DNA of 64,000 bases, from NCBI GenBank assembly GCA_914767715.1, contig OU612073.1, forward strand, positions 21,080,001 through 21,144,000. The letters are read 5' to 3'. Positions 35,321 through 47,675 of this stretch are shown here, piece after piece. The first letter of the stretch is position 1. Each line of letters begins with the position of its first letter. The stretch is from Membranipora membranacea (taxonomy: Eukaryota > Bryozoa > Gymnolaemata > Cheilostomatida > Membraniporidae). The notes under the pieces were generated by a model. The model searched no databases. It had not been told where the DNA came from and worked only from the letters and a program-made list of their open reading frames with translations. The translations under genes and the position numbers were made by a program.

Positions 35321-35396
35321 GATTTCATTATCAACCACTTTGGGTGGGGAACGTGGTTGATAATGAAATGCAACTACCAGCTAAGCGCTGAAACTA
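35321..35396. mobile_element. Relic of the 47-kb fold-back element family
   Basis: A perfect 17-bp stem (ATTTCATTATCAACCAC and its complement) encloses a 14-base loop. It is followed by CTACCAGCT and AGCGCT..AACTAA, the same order of blocks as at 47508-47584. About 16 bp present in the 47-kb copy are missing here, and no left terminal repeat is visible, so this is a truncated copy. Confidence 0.6.
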
Positions 35397-38300
35397 ACCT
35401 AGCCCTAAAACCTGAAGATACCAAAGCTTGCGAGTGCTGACAAATTATGTGTTGGTATTCCAATGTTCGGGTTTCCTTGAAATTCAGGCAAAGGTTATCT
35501 AGGCTATCACAGCAATAAACAATAACGAATAAACAAAACAAAAAGTTGACGGACACTCCTATAGATCTCTACATTGACTTCACATTGATCTCCATAACCA
35601 AACCCAACCACGGAAAGGAAAGAGTCTCTAATCTCCAACATAAACTATGAGCTGCCAGTTCTCAACTGTAATTGTGCTGATTCCAAGCGTCTGCTGATTA
35701 CACTTCGTCATTCAAGGTCAATAAAACTTACCTTCGGTGAGCTTGCACTGGAAACGGAGTATTCAACCTGAGCACATATAGCTTCGATGTTCAAGATCTT
35801 GTGACTAATCCATGAGTTATTATATTAAAACCCAGCGCTGCATTCAGAGTATTTTGTTGTGACAAGAGCAGAACCTCACAAGCAGATCTGTCTTTAGATT
35901 GTATCCATCTTAATTCCAATGATGCAGGTCATTAACTGACTAGCGACTTGTGAATGAACAACTTTGAAAAACAACAGTTTTGCTTAATCGCCAATAAATT
36001 AATGACACTCTATGGTTAAACTGGATAAAGGTAGGAACTAGTGATTTATAGCTCTGCCCTACACTTTACACATATCAAGTGTGCAGCTATATGTGTTTAA
36101 TGACTTATGGTGAAACCATCCTCAAGGCATCTTTACCTGACAATTATAGTGTATTAGTTAACCAATCCATTATAACTAAGACGCCATCAGCCATCTGCTA
36201 TTAGGTGTGCTACATGGCCAGAATATCATGTAGTGCAAAGTAATCCACCCACACCCTATATTCATCATGTTTCTGTGGTATTAATGTGACTGTCATCAAT
36301 TTTACAGCTCTTAAGCTATCTTGTCCCGAGCTATTTTACAGGAAGAAAAGCCTTCAACCACACTAACCTACCTACAGACTTTAGAGAGGAATAGCACCTG
36401 ATAATGCTGTCAATTTCTTCTCCTGAAGCCAAACCGCAAACTCAAAACTTGATGCCCCAACAGTCCATGTCAGAGCTAAACATTAGGATTTGAGAGCTCT
36501 GTGGCACTAATCAATTGTAGCTGCAGATTACCAAGAGTCGACACGCTTAGCCAGCGAGAGAGAGACACACATTATATTACATGCGAAAATGGCCACTTGC
36601 CTTGTATGCAGATATTTTTCTTCAAGTCCATAGAGGTAACCTGACCTTAGCCTTTGTTATCTCCAAGCTTCGCAGACTTTGCAATGCTCTGCCTCAAACC
36701 TAAAGCGTAAATGAGCTAGCTGAAATAATTATTCCTCAATCAGCATAGGCAATTTCATTGCTTCCAAAATAAGTGAAATCTTAGAAATCAGCTTTTATGT
36801 AGAGTGAACTTCTACGATGCACTTCATAAATTGGTTACTACAAGTGGGCAATGAATACAAGAGAATAACACAACAAGAGAAAGTAGGATTAGGACTGTGC
36901 TAAATGATTTTTGCAGCAAGTTTAGGGCTTGACTATGATATTATTGGGTGTACTTTGTTTACCTATAGGTTTAAGTTGATTGTACTAGTAGAACAATGTA
37001 CACAATTGCCTGAGAGTAAATAACTAATAGAAAAGGCTTTACAATTTTTTGTAAACAAAAACTGAAGGGTTATCAGTGAGGACATAACACATCAGGTTTG
37101 TGTTGACAGAAGGGATCAAGCGATGTAGGGGGGTTGTTGGTTTCTGATACTGATAGTGTTGGGATGGGATGTATTCACCGCCTTCTAGCTCTAAAACATA
37201 CTTGTCCTGAGGGGAATAATCCCCTCATCGTAAACACAATCTACACAACCAATCCCTGTACAAACACAATAACAAGTTAATGTCCGCTCAGCCAGGTGAC
37301 ATCCCATTAATTGTGAATAACAGAGTGTTTAAGCATGAATGAAACATGAGAGTGATTAGTGCTAAAAATAAAACAGACTATTATATCGGTCACCAATCAG
37401 TAGATTTCACTTACCATGTTAGAGGAAGTTAGGCTAAGCAGTATCATATCCTGTCGCTGGTCCTTACTCCCATAAAATGATCACCTGCGCTGCCTTCACT
37501 TGGCAAGTTTGTCAACTCGCTCTGATTAGATCTAGAAAATGAATCCAGATATATAAACAGAATGCATCACCTATCGATATTGTATTTAAAACAAACACAA
37601 AAGACCATTCAAAACAACAAAATTTTGTCCATAAATCTGCCTGATTGGAATCAATCGGTTTATTGTTAAAGCAATGATTAGCAAACACCAACATGTATTC
37701 ATTCAGTAACGGAGGGATTCAAATTGTGCAGAGCAACCTAAATTGACTCATCATTCTCAGATGAAAGAGTCCATTCCATTTTCCACATTTTGAGAAAGCA
37801 CTATAACTAACTAAGTCCTACAACCCCCACAATCTGACAAAGAAATCGGTGTCGGTGAACATGAAGCTTTTGTCAGTAATTATAAAGGCCACAAAAGTTA
37901 AACTGACGCTGATTAAAACATGAGGTGAAAGACCTTTACCATGTGCCTAAGAAAAATGTAGTACACATGGCTCAGATCTACATATTGAACCGAGACAGTT
38001 ACAATCAACTTTTAGATTATTATCTTGCAGTAATAATGATATACATGATGTATATACTGGGAGGACCCCAGGGGTTAAGACCCGGCTCAGGGATAGCTTG
38101 TGTAGGTACTGTGTAAAGGGTGAGAAGAGCGTTATTGTCTTATCAGGCTTTCATCACCCTTATTAAATGCAGCACAGTGTTAGATTGTCAACTAAACGAT
38201 CGATCGTTGTCACCATCATGATCTAACGCAACCTATCGGACAATAATATTTAGTACCTAGCGGCTTACAAAGCATCAGCCGGTAAAAGCTTGATGTAAAT

Positions 38301-39424
38301 GGATAGTAAAGTGTCATTCCTCAAATCAAACTTGTTTAAGGTTCCAATCCCATTCTCTTATAATATCACATGTACCATAAATGTGGATAATAAGACGGAT
38401 AATTAGCTAGCGATCTGGTTTTTTTAAAAATAAGGAACAAACAAATAGTTGAAAATCCAGGATCTCCACAAATTCCAATGTTTGTACGTAAAATTTGGTC
38501 AAACGCCAAATATATATAACAATATCCACAGAAAACAATTCACAGTTAATGGAGATCCCACTGTTTTGGTTTTGAGCCAAGTATTAACCTTCTAGGGATT
38601 TGAAGACCAAGCTAATCATTCATAGTTAAATATGCGCAATGAGAGAAACCAGGAGTCGTTTTATTTTAATCGAAGAACAGACGACTTCTATTTGACATAA
38701 CATTCGTGGCTCACCTCAATCCTGCTCAAACCCACCAGGATGTTTGAGAGTTTGGTACAAAACTCCCTCACTACACCACTTCCTCAACTGCACAAAGCAG
38801 TTTTCTTTATATTGACATCAAACCATCAACCAACCAACCAACTCTGCAACATCTAGTAAGGTGATAATTATGACCTGTATAAGGCATCAATGTCATTTCA
38901 TAGATAAAAATTCCGGTTTTTGAAGAATATAAGCAAATGGCAAGGTCATCACTGAACATAAAATGGAAATATGGGGTTGAGATAATGTCGAATCAAGGAG
39001 TTAGACTATGACTTTATTTAGAAATGACGAGTCGGTGTTATTATGTAAATCTCACACTAAAACACAAACTTAAAGTGCCGACAGCGATCATCATATAACG
39101 TGGTAACTGGAGTTAGAAGGGTTTACAGTGATTCATATGAACCAGGAAACCGCGACATATTGCATAGGCAAACATGCAGATAATGGCTCAACACTGCAAT
39201 GATGCGTTTTGTAGGTATGAAAAAGACAATTAGATGATGTAATTATATAATTCCGCTCATTGAGGTCATTATTTCCAATTTTCCAAAGCCCAGCCTATGC
39301 TTAGTGAGACATGGTTTGGTATTGAAGTTTGGTATTAAGTTTGCATATTACACGTATTTCATTGTTTCTGTTTTCTGGGTAAAATTCCTAAGGACCTATT
39401 CTTCTCCAGAACAAACATGGAAGA

Positions 39425-39445
39425 TATATATATATATATATATAT
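39425..39445. repeat. TA dinucleotide microsatellite
   Basis: An uninterrupted (AT)n run of about 20 bases. Similar shorter runs lie near 13386, 40268 and 56466. Confidence 0.85.
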
Positions 39446-42400
39446 GGAAGTTCGTTATAATTGGGAGTTGTTCCCTCCTACCTACTGCCCTAAACAAGGT
39501 ATAGATTGACAATTAGCAATAAAGAAAACTCTCTAGGTCGACCTTGCCTAACCTCAAATGGCCCTCTGAGTTAAGCCTAGGTTGACCTAAATGTTTTATG
39601 AAGACTGATCAGAGCAAATACATCTTACCTGCTACACCCTGCTGCACAACAGCTGTTACAAGGCCACAGACGGTCTGTCCATTCATCGATGATGAAACTT
39701 CTCAGACCGAGGCGGCCAGTATGCATTATATAGCTGATAGAACTTCATCACGGCAACTGAAATATATATTAAGGTGAGACTTTTAAGCAAAGAACAAAGG
39801 CACTTATCAAGGCATGTGCCAGAACATGGTGCTCATCACATAAAGGAGATCTGAACATCTGAAACACACCTTATTAATATGCCATAAAGAATTCATGTTA
39901 TGGTCAGCATCGCTTTTTAGACTAACTATAATGCCAATAGACTGGAAGCCAAGTTGGGTTAATTTGATTAACATAAGTTAATGTTATCCGATAATGTTTG
40001 TTGCATAATAACCAATATAGATCACCACAAAAGTAATAAGACACTGTATACATTCAGACCTCGTTTAGGTTTTAGAACAGCGATTCATCAAGTTTTACGA
40101 GTCTATCCATCAGTGTTTTAATAACATTTCGGCATCGCGTAAATGTCTGATTGGATATTGCCGCTGCCCCCTCTAACTAGCTCATAATGTATGGCTGTTG
40201 GGAGGTATTGCTATTGTTGAGGCAGCATTTCTGTACTGCAATGAGGTGATTTGGTATATGTATGAAAGGCAGCGATATATATATATTAGAGGCAGCACTA
40301 CATGATAGGCAGCAGTAATAACATATTTAGCGAGCTAGCATCAGGTGTAATTAGACTAATCCTTACATCATTTGCTCATTCTTGAGAACATCTGATCAGT
40401 TTACATAAACATTACAGCAGATATCAACACTGCTGCTGCTGCTTCTCCTCCGATAGTCAGGGAATCTCTTTATCAGCGGCAGCACTCTTCTTTACTTCAG
40501 ACGTTGAGAGAAGGGAATTCTTTGCAGTCTTAGTTACATAGACAGACACACTAGCAGTAAAAAGGTAAGTTACAAGAGGGATAATATTAGCAATTATGGT
40601 TTCAAGCTACTGATCTCAAAAACAGGGTAACCTCTTACAATTACAGAGGATTGTCCTTTCGGACAGGTTGTATGAAATACTTTTGATTATTGTGATTTTG
40701 GGTGTGCCTTCTGAACTAACAAAAAATATCAAATTGTGTGGAATGACACAACAATTCCTTATGTCGATGATGTGTAGTTGAGTCATTCATTACGGTCATT
40801 TTTTCTACACATAAATCATATGATATGGCGTAGGTAGGTGTAAAAGGATTGTGTGGGGTAGGTATCAGACATAGGGTATTAGTCATGAAGGAAAAGGAAG
40901 CAGGATACGTAATTGGACTTGGAGATTGGTGGAGCCCTTTTCCATCCATAGAAATATAAGTTTTGCAATCTAGCATTTTCATAACAAACATCATATACAA
41001 TACCTACCAAAAACCCTGGTTAATTAACTAAACCAGACAAGTAGAGCAAAGTTCCACCATCATTTTATATCATGTTGAAAGTGGGATAGATACCAATATA
41101 CATCCATATCAGGTTCAACACACCAACACAATACTCTATACGTAACATCGCCAGAGGGAAGACAACTTATGATATATACAGTGAATTTCTTGTGCACATA
41201 GCACTAATTGGTTCTGTTATAAGAGCTGAACCGGCCAGGGGCCAACTGCAGCAGGCCAAGCAGAGTCCGTCCAGGCAGGCGAGTGAAATTATTGAATCCA
41301 TTTAAAGCTAACTTTGGCATTTGAAAGGGCTCATCTTTCACATGGGAATGCAGACTGTAGAATTATCGTTGCTGGGTTGCCTGATTTAAATAAATCTATG
41401 AGGAAACCAGCCCAGCAGGTAGACAGATTTACCTAGGGATCATTCAAGCAGTCTTCTGCATGAATAAGGAACGAATAATCAATTAGATCTACCGGGATTT
41501 GAGAGTTTTTTGCAAACACCATAATTTTCAGACATAACTTGCTTGTTGAGGAGAACTTATGCTCTGATTTGGCAGTGTTCATTAGTCAACTTATAATATC
41601 ACTAAAACAACACTAGAATATGGTGGTGTGGTGTTGTGTATATAATTGCATTTACCTTTATTTTTACCAATGCTATTTGTTTATATAAAGTGAACGGGAA
41701 GTCAACCAACTGCAAATCGTATGACAAACAATATATAAATATTAGAACAGGTAGTTAGGTAGGTTCCTGGAATATCGGTTGTCTACATGGGAAGTCATAC
41801 TCAGAACTCCTCCAAATGTTTGCAGATTATATGCTAATCACATGACTGCACCGCAAAAATATATACTGGCGTCAAGATTTCGATGTGTATTTATCTTGGA
41901 TGCGTGCCATTATCACATCTGCACAACACTAAATTACAGGTTTTAAATTAATATTTTGTTTACCTGATGTTGCAAGCTTCACTGGCTTATAAAGTACATG
42001 ATCACATGCCAAAAATCTGATCTGTTAGCGATATCATGTTAATGCGCTGTAAGTTTGGTAACGGCATGTCATGTGTTATACCAGCGGAGCAGACCAATCA
42101 ATCGGATTCCCATTACTTATATTTATTGTGCCGCAGTGTAATCCCCTTTCAGTCTCCACGCTATTAAGGTTCTGAGCAATTGTCTGACTCAAATTGTCTC
42201 TAGAGACATTAGATTTCCTGCTTTTAAAAGCTTGTACTGAGATAGCAATTAGAATATCATGAGTAAAACAACGATCTAGGATTACAGAATATTGACAAAT
42301 CAGTGAACTTGAAGAAGTGCCTTAGAATTTGCGGCAGTGCAAGAAGCAAGCGCTATAGCAACCATTCTGAACAAGAGTAGCAACTGGGCAAGAAGCTAAA

Positions 42401-43207
42401 AGGAAATCCAAGTTGGTCAGCTATACCTTTGCATCATTGCTGTACTCTATCGGAGGTTTGACGGTAAGCTAAGATAAAAGTGTGCTGATGCAGTACACGG
42501 CTGTCAAACAGTAATCAAAATCCATCATTAGCAACTGACAGCATTCCGCAGCGAGGCAGCGCCTTGTTCAACTTCCATTAGTGGAAGTATTTTTCGTTCA
42601 ATTTCTAAAGTAGCTGAAGAATGTTATTCTGTGTATCTTTTTCACATCGCACATTCAGTATAATAAGTCTTATAGCATCCTCAATAAAACATAGCCAAGA
42701 GCAATCAAACAATCAATGCTCTTGTCAGCTTTGCCACTGCTGTCTGTCAGTGGGGCGAGATTAGCAGCTTCAATCATATGCTGTCTGCCATCACAAATTT
42801 GACACATAATCGATGATAAGATGGTAGCCGCAAGAGTATAGGGAATGTACATGTGGGCGGGCTACTAGTTCAGAGCTATCACAAAAAGAAAATAACATCA
42901 AATATATTTTTACCCTGCAGTTAGATCAGGGAGGTTAGATCCACCAGGGACTTGGGGAGAAACATTTTCCTGGACCAATGATTCCAAGCTTTGCAATCAC
43001 TTAATTTATCATTTCTTCATTATTTGGATAATTGATGATGTGCTCTTAAATCTTCAATTTCTACCAAATACCGATTTATTAGGCAAAAAATAAAACTTGC
43101 TGGATGCAGTACACACTCACTACAATATCAGTAGAGTTATCATAGTGATCTTTTATATTTTACAGACGAACAGGCAAACATCAAAAGGAGCCTAACCTCT
43201 TGACAAT

Positions 43208-43897
43208 ATGACAGCTTTGGAAGAGAGAGATCCCCTCTACCATTTCAGCACACACTACCCTGACAGATTCAGCTTACTAGACCCAGTGCTGCCTCCCAAA
43301 ACATTGGATGCTAAGACAGCACGCCAATCGCGCATCGCACGACGCAAAAACAATCCCCGTTACAAAACTCAGCCAATCACATTTGATGAAATCAAAGAGG
43401 TTGAAGAGCCAGCAACTCCAAGTGATGAGAACGAACCTGGAAACAACAACAACAACACATCCTGTTTTTTGGCAAAGTTTCAGGAGAGTGGAGGTAAGAG
43501 TGACAATCGACTTCATCCACACAAATTTGAGATAAAACCAGATAACATCCGAAGTGATGCCACAGTAACTGACCACTTCTATGATAGCCCGTTTCCAAGC
43601 AAACTGAGCTTTCTGGACGAGCATCATCCAGCTTTGCAGCATCACAAGCCAGTAATGACCTCGCTAAAACAAGGATCTAAGGCTGACAAATTCTCACTGA
43701 AGTCACGTATAGCGCGGCGTCGTAATAATCCGAGATATAAAACTCAACCAATCACATTTGATGAAATAAAAGAGGTCGAAGAACCAGATAATGGGAACAA
43801 CAACGAATCTGACTCTAACACAAACACAGTGAGTGCATTACTAAGCAAGAACACTACAGCAGATGTCAATACAGTACAGTGCGCCTACGTACATTAG
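43208..43897 (+). CDS. 229-aa protein with two tandem copies of one unit, function unknown
   Basis: An open frame in one exon, preceded by an acceptor-like TTTTACAG at about 43165, so an upstream non-coding exon is likely. Residues 41-68 and a second segment near 168-195 are nearly identical (SRIARR[KR]NNPRYKTQP then ITFDEIKEVEEP). Each is preceded by a related Phe-Ser-Leu-Leu/Phe-Leu-Asp stretch and followed by an Asn-rich acidic run. The whole protein is thus an internal duplication of ~110 residues. It is hydrophilic, with no signal peptide or membrane segment. The basic cluster (RIARRR) could be a nuclear signal. I do not recognise the family. The repeat conservation and codon-level differences between copies argue for a real gene. 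Confidence 0.75.
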   Translation: MTALEERDPLYHFSTHYPDRFSLLDPVLPPKTLDAKTARQSRIARRKNNPRYKTQPITFDEIKEVEEPATPSDENEPGNNNNNTSCFLAKFQESGGKSDNRLHPHKFEIKPDNIRSDATVTDHFYDSPFPSKLSFLDEHHPALQHHKPVMTSLKQGSKADKFSLKSRIARRRNNPRYKTQPITFDEIKEVEEPDNGNNNESDSNTNTVSALLSKNTTADVNTVQCAYVH

Positions 43898-46800
43898 GAT
43901 ATTTACATGCGCTTGTTACTTACTTACATCATCATGTCGAATTACACGCATCCACAGTTTCATCGTACCTACAACTGGAGTACTTTTATTGAGGCATTGA
44001 TCGGAGGTCAACAAGATCTTATACAAACCTGAGAGTAAATTTTGCGTTAATTAGAAAGAAAACAGCAGCAAAGAAGTTACCATAATGCCGACAAAATCAC
44101 CTGAGAAAATTCAAGAGTGCAGCTTGTCTAGACAGGCGATGGTCAATCGGATATGAACTTTCAAGTAGCTATCCATCCGGCCCTGACAGCAGAGCTTTTA
44201 TTGTCCCCATGAGTATGCAGCAGCGCATTGTTTTCATGTACATCACATTGCATTTCAAAGAATATCTCTGAAGTTATACAGTTATATGCATGGTTGGAAT
44301 AGTTTTCATTGTTTCTGTTTTTATATCTTTGCTTCCCTATCCTGTTTGACTACACTTCACCTATCTAGCTGTATGTTTTGGTGTACAATTTCTCAGCAAG
44401 TCTATAATAATCACTGTGCAGACTCTGTTGCAGTTCTATTACTCTTGAGTGCAATTATTCCGTTATATACTCTGATTCTGAATAGGTTTATGATGAGGCA
44501 GGGCCCTGACGTTCAGCCATTGTTATGCTGACTTTTTGATTGCAAAGATTATGTCAAAAACATGTTTATTGAAATGCAAGACTCTATACCTATACTGACT
44601 ATTACTACACCCGCTGGTTGAGATAGGCAGTTGGAGATTTGGAGAATGTATAGACAGAATAATTGTTATGGTATTATTATTTAAATACAGCCTAGAGTAA
44701 GATTGTTTACTCTGTTTGAGAGGTGTTTAGTCATAAGACTTTGATTGACGTCAGCATAGCTGTGTGTACATGCTGCCGTATGTGAGCAGTGCCGAGTGAT
44801 CTTATAAGATCCTCATTTATATCCAGGCCCCAGAGCCGAACTTTGAATCTGCTTGTTTGTAATACAGGCGGTTACCTTTGTTATCATATACAATCCTTTA
44901 AATAGAATGTTTGAACCGGAGTCAACCTGTAGCTGGCCAGTCAATAAACTTCCCAGCCCCAACTGCCCAAATTAACATTAGCAGTTATAGTAATTAAGTC
45001 TAGCAGTAACATTTGAAGCGGACCATTTGATGTTGCCGCTGACGTAGGGAGGGTTAATTGGGCTGTTCATATATAACTCCCATATGATGTGCATGTAGAC
45101 TGACTACTGTTTGCAACGATCATGATAAATATTACCTGCATTGGTAATCTGAAGGGCCAGTTCTAAACATAAGCGTTGTTAGGAGCAGGCCAAAAGAGGT
45201 GCTATCATGATGCCCTGTCACACCACAGACCACCTGTCACCATCACAGGCTACCTGTCACCAGCCATGTAACCAGCTCCATGTGTTGCTGGGTACATGTA
45301 GCACATCTGACGATTCCAAATACCCTGGTATTATTTTTATCTGATGCCAACAACAATTACATCACCTCTCAGTTCAGATGCTTTTAATTTCACAATAATA
45401 TTTCCAGGATTAAGCGCCATGACAACATTATACCGATGCTCCAGCTCCTGCTTTCAAATAATAGTAACAGGACATAATATATCAAACATGTGGAACAAGT
45501 CTCGTCATGACGCAATCTAAAGCTGCTGCGGCTGGTCTGACAGCTCAGACAGTTTCATTTGGGGATTACGTTATATTCTGTTACAGGATTATGACTAGCA
45601 ATGACGTGACCTCAAAACCAAAAAATTGCAGGTTTTAATGTCTGTACTGAGAAGCTAAGACATCTAGGTTAACTCTGAGAGTACTATGTATTTTGCTAGT
45701 ATAACAATGGAGGCAATTTATATTGCTCCTGGCTGGTGCGATTACTCATCCACTCACCATCCCATCCCAGGTGCTGCTAATCATGGGAAGGAATAAGGGT
45801 TAATTAAACAACCATCAGTGAGTAACTCACCCACCTTACAGGCTCCACCAAAATGCTTCCAGATATATGATATAATACAATAATTAGTGTAATGTAACAA
45901 GCGCAAAACAACAATAACCCAAAATCTGGTTTGATGGGAACTAAAATAGAATACTAGCAGGTTGAAATTACAATATCAGAACGAACTGCAAGGAAGTGCA
46001 CCGAGAACCCATATAATTATGTGCACTGAATATCCCATTTATTGTTTCATACTCGTTGTTACTTACCGTATTTTTGTTCAATGCACTGGAACTGTACCAG
46101 TATTAATGCATCATATTATCATGTTTTAGATTATTTTGATGCCTAGAAAGTTGCTGGGTAGTTGTATTAAATTTCCTCACTTAGATTGTACATACTCTAA
46201 TAACCCCTAGCAGCTCGGGGAAAGTACAAAAAATAGCTGCAGGATTTGGAAAAAAACATTAATTTTTTCCGTGCCACACCAGTCAACAACCTGATTCTTG
46301 TTATTATTATTCATATTATTATTTTTAACTTCATCATGTGGTGGAGGTGAATTGACGCGGCACTTGAATGTTAACTTTCTTAGATCAATTCATAAATAAC
46401 TTACACAAAAACCTGGAATATATAGCTATCAGTGTTTTATCATGGCATATCGGCCGTTTCGGTATCCGTGATTCAATTCTGGCTGATTGCATTGCATAAA
46501 GGTCATCAATTCCCATTTTCTGACACTGCAATCGATGGCTGACTCACCATATGATCAGACACATTTCCCATGAGAGAGAAAACACTGCATAAATCAATTC
46601 ATCAGAGAGTGAGGGAGAGTGAGGCGTTGTTTTTATTATTGGATTACTCCAGATTAAATATTGATAGCCTATCTATACAATGATTCAGCATCGGCTTGCA
46701 TCAACAGCCCAGAACTTACTCGCTGACTTTGAAAGCAGCAAACAATAATAATGCCAAAGGAGATCTCTGGTTTTTCCATGTAGGGATGGGCAATCAAGCA

Positions 46801-46998
46801 TTAAAACATAAACATTAAATGTTTCACAAACACAACTTCAATTAATTCTCAGCACATTTATGTAGCGCATGGGCATAACAGAACAAAAACAAAGCACAAA
46901 CAAGAACGCTGGCTAACAAGGAACCGTCTATGACAATCTCTATATTCAACACCGGGAGAGAAATTCTTAAAAAGTGAGAAATAAGTCATATATGATGA
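43898..46998. other. 3' flank of the 43-kb gene, then gene-poor
   Basis: The first kilobase may be 3' UTR, ending near the AATAAA at 44943. A short CACCTGTCAC repeat lies near 45225-45265. No other exon is supported. Confidence 0.4.
44943..44948 (+). terminator. Possible polyadenylation signal of the 43-kb gene
   Basis: AATAAA about 1.05 kb after the stop codon at 43897 on the same strand. Assignment is by position only. Confidence 0.3.
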
Positions 46999-47000
46999 TA

Positions 47001-47580
47001 GTTTAAGCGCTTAAACGGTGTCCGGTTAGCTGGTAGTGTCCGGTTAGCTGGTAGTGTCCGGTTAGCTGGTAGTGTCCGGTTAGCTGGTAGTGTCCGGTTA
47101 GCTGGTAGTGTCCGGTTAGCTGGTAGTGTCCGGTTAGCCGGTGTCCGGTTAGCCGGTGTCCGGTTAGCTGGTAGTGTCCGGTTAGCTGGTGTCCGGTTAG
47201 CTGGTGTCCGGTTAGCTGGTGTCCGGTTAGCTGGTTTCCGGTTAGCTGGTGTCCGGTTAGCTGGTGTCCGGTTAGCTGGTGTCCGGTTAGCTGGTGTCCG
47301 GTTAGCTGGTGTCCGGTTAGCTGGTGTCCGGTTAGCTGGTTTCCGGTTAGCTGGTAGTGTCCGGTTAGCTGGTGTCCGGTTAGCTGGTGTCCGGTTAGCT
47401 GGTGTCCGGTTAGCTGGTAGTGTCCGGTTAGCTGGTGTCCGGTTAGCTGGTGTCCGGTTAGCTGGTGTCCGGTTAGCTGGCGCCCGGTTAGCTGGTAGTA
47501 GCATTCGATTATCAACCATTTGATGAAAGTGGTTGATAATGAAACTACCAGCTATCCTGACACCCTTTAAGCGCTTAGAC
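47001..47580. mobile_element. 580-bp fold-back MITE with TA target duplication
   Basis: The left end reads GTTTAAGCGCTTAAACGGTGTC. The right end, reversed, reads GTCTAAGCGCTTAAAGGGTGTC. Both are flanked by TA (46999-47000 and 47581-47582). The inner parts continue as inverted repeats through AGCTGGTAG and TTATCAACCA. The left arm has been stretched by a minisatellite (47017-47505). A TA duplication would fit Tc1/mariner-like elements, or TTA/TAA PIF-Harbinger-like ones. There is no coding capacity. It ends 95 bp beyond the DJ-1 stop codon. Confidence 0.8.
47017..47505. repeat. Minisatellite of ~30 units, 15 and 18 bp
   Basis: Units GGTTAGCTGGTGTCC (15 bp) and GGTTAGCTGGTAGTGTCC (18 bp) alternate in blocks. 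Because both lengths are multiples of three, several frames stay open on the minus strand (PANRT and LTGHQ repeats). This is not evidence of a gene. Confidence 0.95.
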
Positions 47581-47675
47581 TAATATGAGGATTTTGACGT
47601 TCCAGTAAAGCCATTTAGCCTCAGCTCCAAAACATACCTCAGTCATTACTTTTGAAAAAGCATCGCAGGACCGAG

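Larger units (their letters stand above)
28945..43164. other. Long gene-poor region
   Basis: About 14 kb without a gene I can establish. It holds a few exon-like segments: 28984-29089 (+), 31875-31931 (+) and 33202-33274 (-). It also has a GTACGA microsatellite, a hairpin relic at 35321-35396 and a TA run at 39425-39445. The remaining open frames are short and random in composition. Part of the region may be leader introns or regulatory DNA of the glycosyltransferase gene or of the gene at 43.2 kb. Confidence 0.5.

Noticed and set aside
46986..47519. Two overlapping long minus-strand open frames (PANRT and LTGHQ repeats)
   Set aside because: They come from a 15/18-bp minisatellite inside a MITE; repeats in multiples of three keep every frame open.
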